Below, in pieces: positions 45,899-53,526 of a stretch of DNA of 64,000 nt; positions within the stretch are counted from its first letter, which is position 1, and each line of letters begins with the position of its first letter. The notes under the pieces are model-generated. The model saw only the letters and a list, made by a program, of their open reading frames with translations. It made no database searches and was not told the DNA's origin. Source of the stretch: Acidiphilium multivorum AIU301 (GTDB taxonomy: Bacteria > Pseudomonadota > Alphaproteobacteria > Acetobacterales > Acetobacteraceae). The stretch is from the NCBI RefSeq assembly GCF_000202835.1, contig NC_015186.1, positions 558,001-622,000 of the forward strand. The letters are read 5' to 3'. Both the position numbers and the translations under genes were made by a program.

Positions 45899-46669
45899 AT
45901 GGCTATGGGTCCCGACATGCGTTCCTATCGCAGCGCAACCGTTGCGGCAGGTGCAGGCGTTCTGGACGAGGGTCTGCGCGCCTATATGCTGCGGGTCTAT
46001 AATTGGATGGCATCAGGCCTGCTGCTGACGGCCATTGTCTCGTATGCGATCTCGCATACCGGGCTGATCAACGCGTTCTATCCGCTGGTTGCGACGCCCG
46101 GCGGCGCAATGATCCGCGAGCCTAGCATCCTTGCCTATATCAGCATCTTCGCACCGCTGGCGTTCATGCTCGTGATGAGCTTCGGAGTGAACAAGCTGAG
46201 CACCACGCAGGCTCAGGCCCTGTTCTGGGCATTCTGTGGTCTGATGGGCGCAAGTCTGACCAATATTTTTCTAGTTTATACCGGGCAGTCCATCCTGACG
46301 ACGTTTTTCGTCACGGCCGGCACCTTCGCGGCGATGAGCATCTACGGCTACACGACGCGAACCGACCTTACGAAATTCGGCAGCTTTCTGGTGATGGGTG
46401 TCATCGGTCTGCTGATTGCCATGGTGGTGAACATTTTTCTTCACTCTCCGGCCATGCAGTTCGCAATCAGCGCAATCGGTGTGCTGGTGTTCACTGGGCT
46501 TGCGGCATACGACACGCAACGGATCAAGGCCGATTATGTCCAGTACGGGTACCGGTTCGGCGCCGGAATGGCGGCGAAGCGGAGCGTTTATGACGCACTT
46601 CAACTCTATCTGAACTTCATCAACCTGTTCCTCTTCCTGTTGCAGTTCATGGGCAATCGTCGGAACTGA
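45899..46669 (+). CDS. Bax inhibitor-1/YccA family membrane protein
   Basis: This is a polytopic inner-membrane protein of 256 residues with about seven membrane helices. The N-terminus is cytoplasmic and the helices follow from GLLLTAIVSYAISHTGL through LLQFMGNRRN. The conserved FVTAGTFAAMSIYGYTTRTDLTKFGSFL and TGLAAYDTQRIKADY match the bacterial YbhL/YccA group of the BI-1 family. YccA in E. coli restrains FtsH; the YbhL branch is thought to form a calcium-leak channel. It is single in its transcript and ends at a strong terminator. Confidence 0.88.
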   Translation: MAMGPDMRSYRSATVAAGAGVLDEGLRAYMLRVYNWMASGLLLTAIVSYAISHTGLINAFYPLVATPGGAMIREPSILAYISIFAPLAFMLVMSFGVNKLSTTQAQALFWAFCGLMGASLTNIFLVYTGQSILTTFFVTAGTFAAMSIYGYTTRTDLTKFGSFLVMGVIGLLIAMVVNIFLHSPAMQFAISAIGVLVFTGLAAYDTQRIKADYVQYGYRFGAGMAAKRSVYDALQLYLNFINLFLFLLQFMGNRRN

Positions 46670-46694
46670 TTTCAGGATCTGTAAATCCTTGCAG

Positions 46695-46730
46695 AACAGG
46701 CTCCAGTTGATTTCTGGAGCCTGTTTTTTT
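46695..46730 (+). terminator. Rho-independent terminator after the BI-1 gene
   Basis: AACAGGCTCCAG and CTGGAGCCTGTT form a perfect 12-bp stem around the 7-nt loop TTGATTT, followed by a T run. It lies 25 nt after the stop codon and in front of the convergent ptsH end. This is the clearest terminator in the window. Confidence 0.95.
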
Positions 46731-46761
46731 GCTCAGACCTGTCGCGATCAGAGGAACGAAT

Positions 46762-47055
46762 TCAGCCGTTCTCGTAAAATCCGGCCTCGACCAGTTCGAC
46801 AACGGCCGCCAAGGCTTCCTTAGCGTCCCAGCCTTCGGCGGTAATCTCGATAGTTGAACCGAGTCCCGCCCCCAACATCATCAATCCCATGATTGATTGC
46901 GCCGAAACGGACTGACCATCGCGAGATACCTCGACGGACGCGCTGAATTTCTCGGCCAAAGTCACCAATTTGGCTGCGGCGCGCGCATGAAGGCCGCGGG
47001 CATTGCAGATGGTGACCGTCTGGGCCAAGCGAACGGGCGAATGATCGGCGCTCAT
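46762..47055 (-). CDS. ptsH: Phosphocarrier protein HPr
   Basis: HPr carries a phosphoryl group from enzyme I to EIIA and is also phosphorylated on a serine by HprK. The protein has 97 residues from the ATG at 47055. The histidine site is His23 in NARGLHARAAAK, and the regulatory serine is Ser54 in SAQSIMGLMMLGAG. The N-terminal extension of about eight residues is unusual but short. The gene is last in the hprK-rapZ-EIIA-HPr operon and overlaps the EIIA gene by 4 nt. Enzyme I is not in view. Confidence 0.94.
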   Translation of the reverse strand: MSADHSPVRLAQTVTICNARGLHARAAAKLVTLAEKFSASVEVSRDGQSVSAQSIMGLMMLGAGLGSTIEITAEGWDAKEALAAVVELVEAGFYENG

Positions 47056-47474
47056 CCGCACGCACGCTTCGGTGTGACGGGGTGGAGGATCTCTGATCCA
47101 CAGGCAATGTATTTTCGACCGGCTTCTTCCGCGCAATGAACGGCATCTGCCAGGCTATGTGAGCCGCGGACCTTTGCCAGCTTGACCAGCATCGGCAGGT
47201 TGACCCCGGCGATTACCTCCACGTCGTCGCGCTCCAGCATGCTCATCGACAGGTTGCACGGCGTTCCTCCGAACATGTCGGTCAGAACCACCACGCCGTC
47301 ACCTGTATCGACATCGGCAACGCGATCGGCAATTTCCTTGCGCTGGGTTTCAATATCGGCATCCGCCTCGACGGAGACGGTCGCGATGTTTCTCTGCGGA
47401 CCGACGACATGCTCCAGCGCCTCGCGGAGAGCGACGCCAAGCTTGCCATGGCTTACGAGCACCATACCGATCAT
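47052..47474 (-). CDS. PTS EIIA component, mannose family
   Basis: This is a 140-residue EIIA-Man-type domain from the ATG at 47474. The phospho-acceptor is His9 in GMVLVSHGKLG, and DMFGGTPCNLS is the family's conserved loop. No EIIB/C/D permease accompanies it, so, as in other alphaproteobacteria, it most likely works as a regulatory output of HPr rather than in sugar transport. It overlaps both rapZ and ptsH by 4 nt. Confidence 0.92.
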   Translation of the reverse strand: MIGMVLVSHGKLGVALREALEHVVGPQRNIATVSVEADADIETQRKEIADRVADVDTGDGVVVLTDMFGGTPCNLSMSMLERDDVEVIAGVNLPMLVKLAKVRGSHSLADAVHCAEEAGRKYIACGSEILHPVTPKRACG

Positions 47475-48382
47475 TTCTGGACTCCGGGCATCGGAGCACC
47501 TTGATGGGCTCCCGGCATCGCCTTCCACGCACCGCCTGCGGATCTGGAGCCGAGGCTGCGATGCTCAATCAGGACATTCCAGTCAGCATTGCGCAGACGG
47601 CTCCCCAGCATCTCCACGAGAGAGACCGAGCGGTGCTTTCCGCCCGTGCAACCAAACGCGATCATGACGTATTTCTTGCCCTCACGAACAAAACGCGGCA
47701 ACAGATAATCGGTCAGGCCGCTGACCCGCTCGAAGAATTCGGGAAAATCGGGATCCTGTCGGATATAGTCCCTTACCTGGGGATCGAGGCCGGTCCTGTC
47801 GCGCAGGTCCGGTATGTAATGGGGATTGCGCAGGAAGCGGGTGTCGAGCACAAGGTCGGCTTCCTGCGGCAATCCAGACGGATATCCGAATGAAACCAGC
47901 GTGATGGACATTCCCGGGCCGCCAAGCCCGAAACGCTGATCAATGATTTGCCGAAGCCCAGCCAGGGAGAGTTCGGAGGTATCGATAACCCAGTCCGCCG
48001 CATTGCGAAGGGTGCGGGTCAGGGCCTGTTCGGTTTCGATTCCTTCGCTCACGGTGCCGGCCAATGCCAAAGGATGCCGACGCCTCGTTTCGCTGAAGCG
48101 GCGCTGCAATGCTTCCGGGCTCGCCGTGATGAATATGAGTTCTGGGCGGACACATCCCCGTGTCTGCAGCCGATCGATGGTCGACAGGACATCCTCGGCC
48201 GAAAAATCCCGGGTCCGAGCGTCCACGCCGACTGCCAGCGGCTTGTCGCCCCGCACCAACGTTTCGACGATCCGCAACGGCGGGTTATCCACCGCCTCAT
48301 AACCGATATCTTCCAGCGCGCGCAAAACGGAATTGCGTCCCGCGCCGGAGAGGCCGGTAACGATCACCATGCGTGCGCTCAT
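47471..48382 (-). CDS. rapZ: RNase adapter protein RapZ
   Basis: This is a P-loop protein of 303 residues of the RapZ/YvcJ family. In E. coli RapZ delivers the GlmZ small RNA to RNase E. The N-terminal P-loop reads GLSGAGRNSV: the usual GK-S/T is GR-N-S, so the catalytic lysine is replaced by arginine. The other motifs are present: DIGYEAVDNPP, GVDARTRDF, VSFGYPSGLPQEADLVLDTRFLRNPHYI and the C-terminal IAFGCTGGKHRSVSL. Alphaproteobacterial RapZ proteins commonly have a GR-type loop, so ATP hydrolysis may differ. It overlaps hprK by 4 nt. Confidence 0.93.
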   Translation of the reverse strand: MSARMVIVTGLSGAGRNSVLRALEDIGYEAVDNPPLRIVETLVRGDKPLAVGVDARTRDFSAEDVLSTIDRLQTRGCVRPELIFITASPEALQRRFSETRRRHPLALAGTVSEGIETEQALTRTLRNAADWVIDTSELSLAGLRQIIDQRFGLGGPGMSITLVSFGYPSGLPQEADLVLDTRFLRNPHYIPDLRDRTGLDPQVRDYIRQDPDFPEFFERVSGLTDYLLPRFVREGKKYVMIAFGCTGGKHRSVSLVEMLGSRLRNADWNVLIEHRSLGSRSAGGAWKAMPGAHQGAPMPGVQK

Positions 48383-48801
48383 TCGACGAAGCTCCCGCAA
48401 TACTGCATACGGCGGCCGCCAAGTGCGTCGAGCGCCCAATGAATCCGGATCGGTGCCGAGCAGGAATGCGGGTTTATGGTGATCTCCGGTGCGTTCAGGG
48501 TGTCATTGGTGCGAGGTTTCGGCAAACGTTCTTCGATCCCGCAGAGCTGAACGACGAGCTTCAAAGTCGCCTGGCGGACTGCTGGCACGCCGAACAGCCC
48601 GATCCCACGCAACTCAATCATGCCGACAAGTGTGTCCGGTGCGGATACCTGGTCCCCGGCGACCTGCACCTGATCATCGGCAACAAGGTTGAAGCCGCGG
48701 TCGATCAGCTTGAGCAACAAGTCAGATTTGCCGGACCCGGGCGGGCCCAGCAGCAAAACCGCGTCGTCGCCTAGTGCCGCACAAGATCCATGCAAAAGCA
48801 T
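48379..48801 (-). CDS. hprK: HPr kinase/phosphorylase, short alphaproteobacterial form
   Basis: This is the catalytic domain only of HprK, 140 residues against about 310 in Bacillus: it lacks the N-terminal domain. Walker A is GPPGSGKSD (residues 19-27). The HprK signature lies in VGMIELRGIGLFGVP. The protein phosphorylates and dephosphorylates HPr on serine, which links to the serine seen in the HPr at the end of the same operon. Truncation to this domain is the normal form in alphaproteobacteria. It is the first gene of the operon. Confidence 0.9.
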   Translation of the reverse strand: MLLHGSCAALGDDAVLLLGPPGSGKSDLLLKLIDRGFNLVADDQVQVAGDQVSAPDTLVGMIELRGIGLFGVPAVRQATLKLVVQLCGIEERLPKPRTNDTLNAPEITINPHSCSAPIRIHWALDALGGRRMQYCGSFVE

Positions 48802-49258
48802 TTGAGTTTAATTGTGGCAAGTTTCAGGCGAAAGAGGAAGGGGGCAGCCGACGATGCCGCTCTGACGATGCCGCTGGCCCGGTTCGACGTATTGCCGTGA
48901 GGCCAACAAAAGCAGAAAACGAGACATTTCAGGAAATAAGGATTTGATAAAATTTAATTAATTAATATAATCCAAAAATATGAAAAAATTTCAACGCGAG
49001 CAATCCGGTGTGTGGGCTGTTCAAGGACTGCTTTTGTTTTCTGTCGCTTCCGGCAGCAATTCGGATGCAAACATGCATGCGTCGTAACGTTGCTGCAACG
49101 CTCATGCAAAGGCGCTTGAGCGATCCTAGGTTGCAGACGGCTGATGTTGCAGGCGGTCTGGCCCAATCAGTAGGAATTGCCATGCCGGCTTCATGCCGTG
49201 CTTTTTTGATCGGCTTCATCGTTCGCACTGTCGTTTTGTCACGGCCGGCCGCTAAGCC
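48802..49258. other. Intergenic region with AT-rich core
   Basis: This 457-nt gap between hprK and the decayed protease region has no gene that I can support. The core (about 48930-49010) is strongly AT-rich for this genome, with runs such as AATTTAATTAATTAATATAA. The 86-codon frame at 49008-49268 has no recognised content. It presumably holds the promoter of hprK on the minus strand. A 13-nt palindrome lies at 49088-49100. Confidence 0.5.
49088..49100. promoter_or_regulatory. Palindrome CGTTGC-T-GCAACG
   Basis: This is a perfect 6-bp inverted repeat around one base in the AT-rich gap between hprK and the two-component genes. It has the size of a dimeric regulator operator, but no regulator can be assigned. 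Confidence 0.35.
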
Positions 49259-49863
49259 ATGCCGGTGAATATCGCCCGGCGCTTTCGTGGCGGATCGTTG
49301 CTCATGGTCGCAGGCCTTGCGGTTGCCAGCGACGGTGATGCGCGGCGGCGACCCCGAGAATGTATCCAGCCCGGCAGGATTTCCTTTCGGCGTCCTGCAT
49401 CTGGTCGCGGCAATGTCATGATTGGCCCGGCGAAGCGTGGATATTCCATCAAGGCGGCGCAGACTTCATCGCAACCAATCGCCTGGTTACGGCGACTGCC
49501 AGGACGTTCACCGTGACGCGCGGCTGTGGCCAACCTGTTCCTTCTCACATTGTCAGGCACAACAGCCGATGGCTGTATTCCATAAGGCCCGTCTGGCGTA
49601 TCAGGGATCGATCGGCCGGAACGAGTGCCGGGGTGACGCTGGTTGGTGTTGAATTCCCTGAACTTGCCTCGAATCCGGGGCTGCGGCGAGGTGACATCGT
49701 TCACGCGATGAACAGAGTTCCGATATATGGTGCGGGTGTGTTGATGCGAGCCTTCATCTCGGTGCGGTCGGCGCATATTGAACATTGCAGGTGATGCGAG
49801 ACGGCGACATCTCTGGCCTGTCTGTCATGGTCGGCCGCAGGCCGGCGAACTTGGGAGCGACTG
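49259..49863 (+). pseudogene. Decayed HtrA-like/PDZ-domain gene
   Basis: The plus-strand frame around 49630-49740 reads GVTLVGVEFPELASNPGLRRGDIVHAMNR in pieces, a clear PDZ-type sequence (the G-L-R-R-G-D core). It then breaks, and from 49791 a different frame continues V-M-R-D-G-D and MVGRRPA, the usual end of such a domain in periplasmic serine proteases. A shifted or missing base thus separates the two halves. Upstream, ADFIATNRLVTA may be the worn active-site histidine strand of the trypsin domain, but most of the protease is missing. Degraded gene is the best reading. It directly precedes the response regulator. Confidence 0.45.
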
Positions 49864-50547
49864 ATGCGAATACTCGTGGTTGAAGATGACAAGGATGTCG
49901 GCGGCTTCGTGGTGAAGGGGCTGCGCGAGGCGGGGCATACGGTCGAGCATGCGGATAACGGGCGGGATGGGCTTTTCATGGCGGCATCGGAGAATTTCGA
50001 TGCGATCATTCTCGACCGGATGCTGCCGGGCGGGATCGACGGCCTGCGCCTTCTGGAGACGCTTCGTGCGCAGGACAACGTGACGCCGGTTCTGTTCCTG
50101 TCGGCCCTGGGTGAGGTGGATGATCGCGTCAAGGGCCTCAAGGCCGGCGGCGATGACTATCTCACCAAACCTTTCGCGTTTGCCGAACTTCTGGCCCGGG
50201 TCGAAGCGATGGCCCGGCGTGGCAAGGGCGAAGGTCCGGCGACGCGCCTGAACGTCGGCGACCTCGAAATGGACCTGCTGTCGAGAGGCGTGAAGCGGGC
50301 CGGACAAAAGATCGATCTGCAGCCCCGTGAATTCCGGCTGCTCGAGTATCTGATGCGCCATGCCGGCCAGGTCGTGACCCGGACCATGTTGCTGGAGGGA
50401 GTGTGGGACTATCACTTCGATCCGCAGACGAACGTGATCGACGTTCATATCTCCCGTCTCCGCCAGAAGATCGACAAGCCCTTCGACACCCCGCTTCTGC
50501 ATACGGTACGCAATGCCGGATACATGTTGAGGGTCGAGGAACCCTGA
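49864..50547 (+). CDS. OmpR-family response regulator
   Basis: This two-component DNA-binding regulator has 227 residues. The receiver domain carries the acidic pair in VVEDDKDVG, the phosphorylation site Asp51 (ILDRMLPGG) and the conserved Lys102 in LTKPF. A winged-helix domain follows (LQPREFRLLEYLMRHAGQVVTR, TNVIDVHISRLRQKID). It pairs with the histidine kinase 9 nt downstream. The resemblance is to the PhoP/QseB/TctD subgroup, and the signal is unknown. The decayed PDZ protease upstream may once have belonged to the same envelope-stress unit. Confidence 0.93.
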   Translation: MRILVVEDDKDVGGFVVKGLREAGHTVEHADNGRDGLFMAASENFDAIILDRMLPGGIDGLRLLETLRAQDNVTPVLFLSALGEVDDRVKGLKAGGDDYLTKPFAFAELLARVEAMARRGKGEGPATRLNVGDLEMDLLSRGVKRAGQKIDLQPREFRLLEYLMRHAGQVVTRTMLLEGVWDYHFDPQTNVIDVHISRLRQKIDKPFDTPLLHTVRNAGYMLRVEEP

Positions 50548-50556
50548 GAACGCGTT

Positions 50557-52023
50557 GTGAGCAGCGGCGCCTCCGATACCGAAGAACTGCGAGGCTTGCC
50601 CCAGAGGCACGTCCGACATAATCGCCTATTGCGTTCGGCTGGCGTTCGGTTTGCGATTTTCTACGCGCTTGTTTTCGGGATTTCGGCCATCGTTCTGGCC
50701 GGCTCGCTCTACTATTCGACGATCGGCCTGCTCGGGAGGCAGACCCATGAGGCGATCCGCGTCGACGCGCGCAGCCTGGCCGCTCATTTCGAGGCAGGCG
50801 GGTTGACCGGACTGGTTCTGACCCTGGACAGTCGGATCAGCGAGGACATCAACGACCACGCCATCTACCTGCTGGTCGATCCGCTGGGAAACCGGATTGC
50901 CGGCAACATGAGCCGATGGCCGCAAGGCATCAATACTGCTCACGTCTGGTATCAGGTGCCGCTCGAGCGAGGCGGCCGCAAATCGACGGCTCTGATGCGC
51001 TATTACGAACTGCCGGGCGGGTTTCAACTGCTGGTCGGCCGGGATGTCAGCACGCGCGCCCAGTTGCGGCGCATTCTCCGCGATGGGCTGCTCTGGGCCC
51101 TTGCGGCAATGGCGTTTCTTGGTGTGCTCGGAGCGATCGTCATTCGCGGCCTGTTCAAGCGGTCACTGGCCGACATTTCCGGCATAACCCGGGCCATCGC
51201 CCGCGGAGACCTGACCCGGCGGGTCCGCCGCTCGGGCAACGGTGACGAGTTCGATGAACTTGCTGAAACGATCAACGACATGCTCGATCGCATCGCGAAA
51301 CTCATGGACGGCGTCCGCGAAGTGTCGAATTCGATCGCGCACGATCTTCGCACGCCGATTACGCGCGCCCGTGCGAGGCTCGAAGACGCCGCCGCACATG
51401 CGCGAACCACCGAGGAACTGCAAAGCGCCGTTGAGCGGGCGACCTTGGATCTCGACGGAATTGTTAACGTGTTTCAGGCCCTGCTTCGCATCGCCGAGAT
51501 CGAGGCCGGCGCCCGCCGTTCGGCGTTCAGGGATGTCGATCTCGCGCCTGTGCTCGACGATTTGGCAGAGTTTTTCGATGCGTTGGCCGAGGAACGAGGC
51601 ATTCTCATTGTCCGTGACTGGCCGAAATCGATCCCGATTTTTGGCGACCGCGACATGCTGCAGCAGGCGGTCTCCAACCTGCTGGATAACGCGATCAAGT
51701 TTTCCCGTGAAACCGACAGGGTGGTCATAGCCGCCCATGCCGGCGGTGGCCATGTGGAAATCCAGATCGCTGATCATGGTCCGGGCATTCCGGAGGCAGA
51801 CCTGTCACGTGCCACCGAGCGATTCTATCGCGCCGAGGCGGCGCGTTCCACGCCGGGGTCAGGGTTGGGGCTTGCGCTTGTTTCCGCAATCGCACAACTC
51901 CATGGAGGTTCGCTGCTCCTGGAAAACAACGAGCCGGGCCTGCGGGCGCGTCTCATCCTGTCCCAGAGGGACAATGCTCCGCCACAATCACCGCGCCAGG
52001 AAGCTGCGTCATCGATGGCGTGA
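50557..52023 (+). CDS. Sensor histidine kinase
   Basis: This is a membrane sensor kinase of 488 residues from a GTG start. It has two membrane helices (about 29-52 and 177-199) around a periplasmic domain of about 125 residues and a HAMP domain to about 253. The H-box SNSIAHDLRTPITRAR contains His262. The ATPase domain follows with N-box LLDNAIKFS, G1 IADHGPGIP and G2 STPGSGLGLALV. It is coupled to the OmpR-family regulator upstream. The periplasmic domain gives no clue to the ligand. Confidence 0.93.
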   Translation: MSSGASDTEELRGLPQRHVRHNRLLRSAGVRFAIFYALVFGISAIVLAGSLYYSTIGLLGRQTHEAIRVDARSLAAHFEAGGLTGLVLTLDSRISEDINDHAIYLLVDPLGNRIAGNMSRWPQGINTAHVWYQVPLERGGRKSTALMRYYELPGGFQLLVGRDVSTRAQLRRILRDGLLWALAAMAFLGVLGAIVIRGLFKRSLADISGITRAIARGDLTRRVRRSGNGDEFDELAETINDMLDRIAKLMDGVREVSNSIAHDLRTPITRARARLEDAAAHARTTEELQSAVERATLDLDGIVNVFQALLRIAEIEAGARRSAFRDVDLAPVLDDLAEFFDALAEERGILIVRDWPKSIPIFGDRDMLQQAVSNLLDNAIKFSRETDRVVIAAHAGGGHVEIQIADHGPGIPEADLSRATERFYRAEAARSTPGSGLGLALVSAIAQLHGGSLLLENNEPGLRARLILSQRDNAPPQSPRQEAASSMA

Positions 52024-52188
52024 TTCCGCGCCTCCCGGTTCATTTCGACTCTGATTGACATCCGACCGCGCCGTCCCGATACCGTGATCAATTGCGGAAT
52101 GCGGGCCATGAAACGGGGCGGCGGATGCGGGGCGCAATCTGTCCGCGTCATCTCTTCATCCAGCATAGCGTCCGGGGAGGATGAGACC

Positions 52189-53511
52189 ATGACCGATACC
52201 ACGAGCGCCGCTGCGCCTTCGTCCTGGAGCGCGCGTCTGACCCCCGCCCATTGGCGGGTGTTGACCGCCGCCTTCTTCGGCTGGGTGTTCGACGGATATG
52301 AGACCTACGCCCTGATCACCGTGATTGGCCCTGCGATGGCCGCGCTTCTGCCAGCGTCCGAACGCGGGCACATCCATGCCGCCGCCGGCCTTGCCATTGC
52401 CATTACCCTGCTCGGCTGGGCGGCCGGTGGAACGGTTGGCGGCATTGCTGCCGATTATATCGGCCGCAAGCGGATGCTGCTGATATCGGTGGTTGGCTAC
52501 AGCCTGTTTACCGGTCTGACCGCATTCAGCACGTCGGTCGGCATGCTCGTGGCGTTCCGCTTCCTCACCGGCCTGTTTCTCGGTAGCGAATGGAGCACTG
52601 GCAATTCGCTGCTGGCCGAAACCTGGCCGAACGAGGCCCGCCCCAAGGGCGCCGGCTTTCTGCAGTCCGGCTTCGGGTTCGGCGCCTTCCTCGCTGCAGC
52701 CGTCTGGTACCTGCTGCGTCCGTTGGGGCCCGACGCGTGGCGTGCGATGTTTCTGGTCGGCGTCCTTCCGGGCTTTCTTGTGCTGTTTCTGCGTCGCCGC
52801 ATCGACGATTCAGAAGCATGGGCACGGGCGGTTCGCGAGAAGCGCTGGGCCGTGACTGAAAATTCCGGCAGGCTGAGCCTGTCGGCGCGTCCTTTCACGC
52901 TCTTCCAGCTCTTCGCCGATCCGGAGGGCCGGCGCCGGACCGTGCTGGCCTGCCTGATGTCGATCAGCACGACGATGGGGTGGTGGGGAATCGCCACTTG
53001 GATACCCGGCTTCGTCGGGGGCTTCGCTGCCCATCACGGGCTTCACGGGCCATACTGGGCGAGCGTTGCCGGGCTCGTCTACACTGCGGGAGCCGTGGTT
53101 GGCTATCTCGTTTCTGGCTTCCTTGCCGACTGGATGGGCAGGCGGCGTTACCTAGTCTTCCTGTTCGTCGGTGGCCTCGTCATGACACCGGCGGTCTATC
53201 TATGGTCACATTCCCTCGCCACGCTGCTCTTCGCCTCATGGCTGAACGGCTTCTGGACCCTCGGCGCGTTTTCCTGGTACGCGATCTATCTGCCGGAACT
53301 CTTCGCAACCAATGTGCGCGGTACTGCTTCGGCATTTGTCTTCAATGCCTCGCGGTTTATCGCGTTTCTCGGTCCGCTGATGGCTGGGGAATTGATTGGC
53401 GCGCTGGGCGGGCTGGCACATGTCGCGCTGGCCTTTTCCGTGATCTATGTCATCGGCCTCGTTGTCGCGCCGTTCATGCCGGAAACGAAAGGGCAGCCGC
53501 TGCCGCAATGA
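52189..53511 (+). CDS. MFS transporter, aromatic acid/sugar-like
   Basis: This is a major facilitator superfamily permease of 440 residues with 12 membrane helices. It has the duplicated loop motif GGIAADYIGRKR (helices 2-3) and FLADWMGRRRYLVF (helices 8-9), with FDGYETYALI in the first helix and [18 protein letters not shown] in helix 4. The DGYE pattern resembles the aromatic acid/H+ symporter branch (BenK/PcaK-like). The substrate is not certain. The start at 52189 has GGGGAGG 8 nt upstream; the frame is open to 52084. It may be controlled by the two-component pair before it. Confidence 0.85.
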   Translation: MTDTTSAAAPSSWSARLTPAHWRVLTAAFFGWVFDGYETYALITVIGPAMAALLPASERGHIHAAAGLAIAITLLGWAAGGTVGGIAADYIGRKRMLLISVVGYSLFTGLTAFSTSVGMLVAFRFLTGLFLGSEWSTGNSLLAETWPNEARPKGAGFLQSGFGFGAFLAAAVWYLLRPLGPDAWRAMFLVGVLPGFLVLFLRRRIDDSEAWARAVREKRWAVTENSGRLSLSARPFTLFQLFADPEGRRRTVLACLMSISTTMGWWGIATWIPGFVGGFAAHHGLHGPYWASVAGLVYTAGAVVGYLVSGFLADWMGRRRYLVFLFVGGLVMTPAVYLWSHSLATLLFASWLNGFWTLGAFSWYAIYLPELFATNVRGTASAFVFNASRFIAFLGPLMAGELIGALGGLAHVALAFSVIYVIGLVVAPFMPETKGQPLPQ

Positions 53512-53526
53512 TGCGTCACGCGGCGT

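Noticed and set aside
49008-49268. 86-codon plus-strand frame after hprK
   Set aside because: There is no recognised motif and no clear ribosome binding site, and it begins in an AT-rich non-coding stretch.
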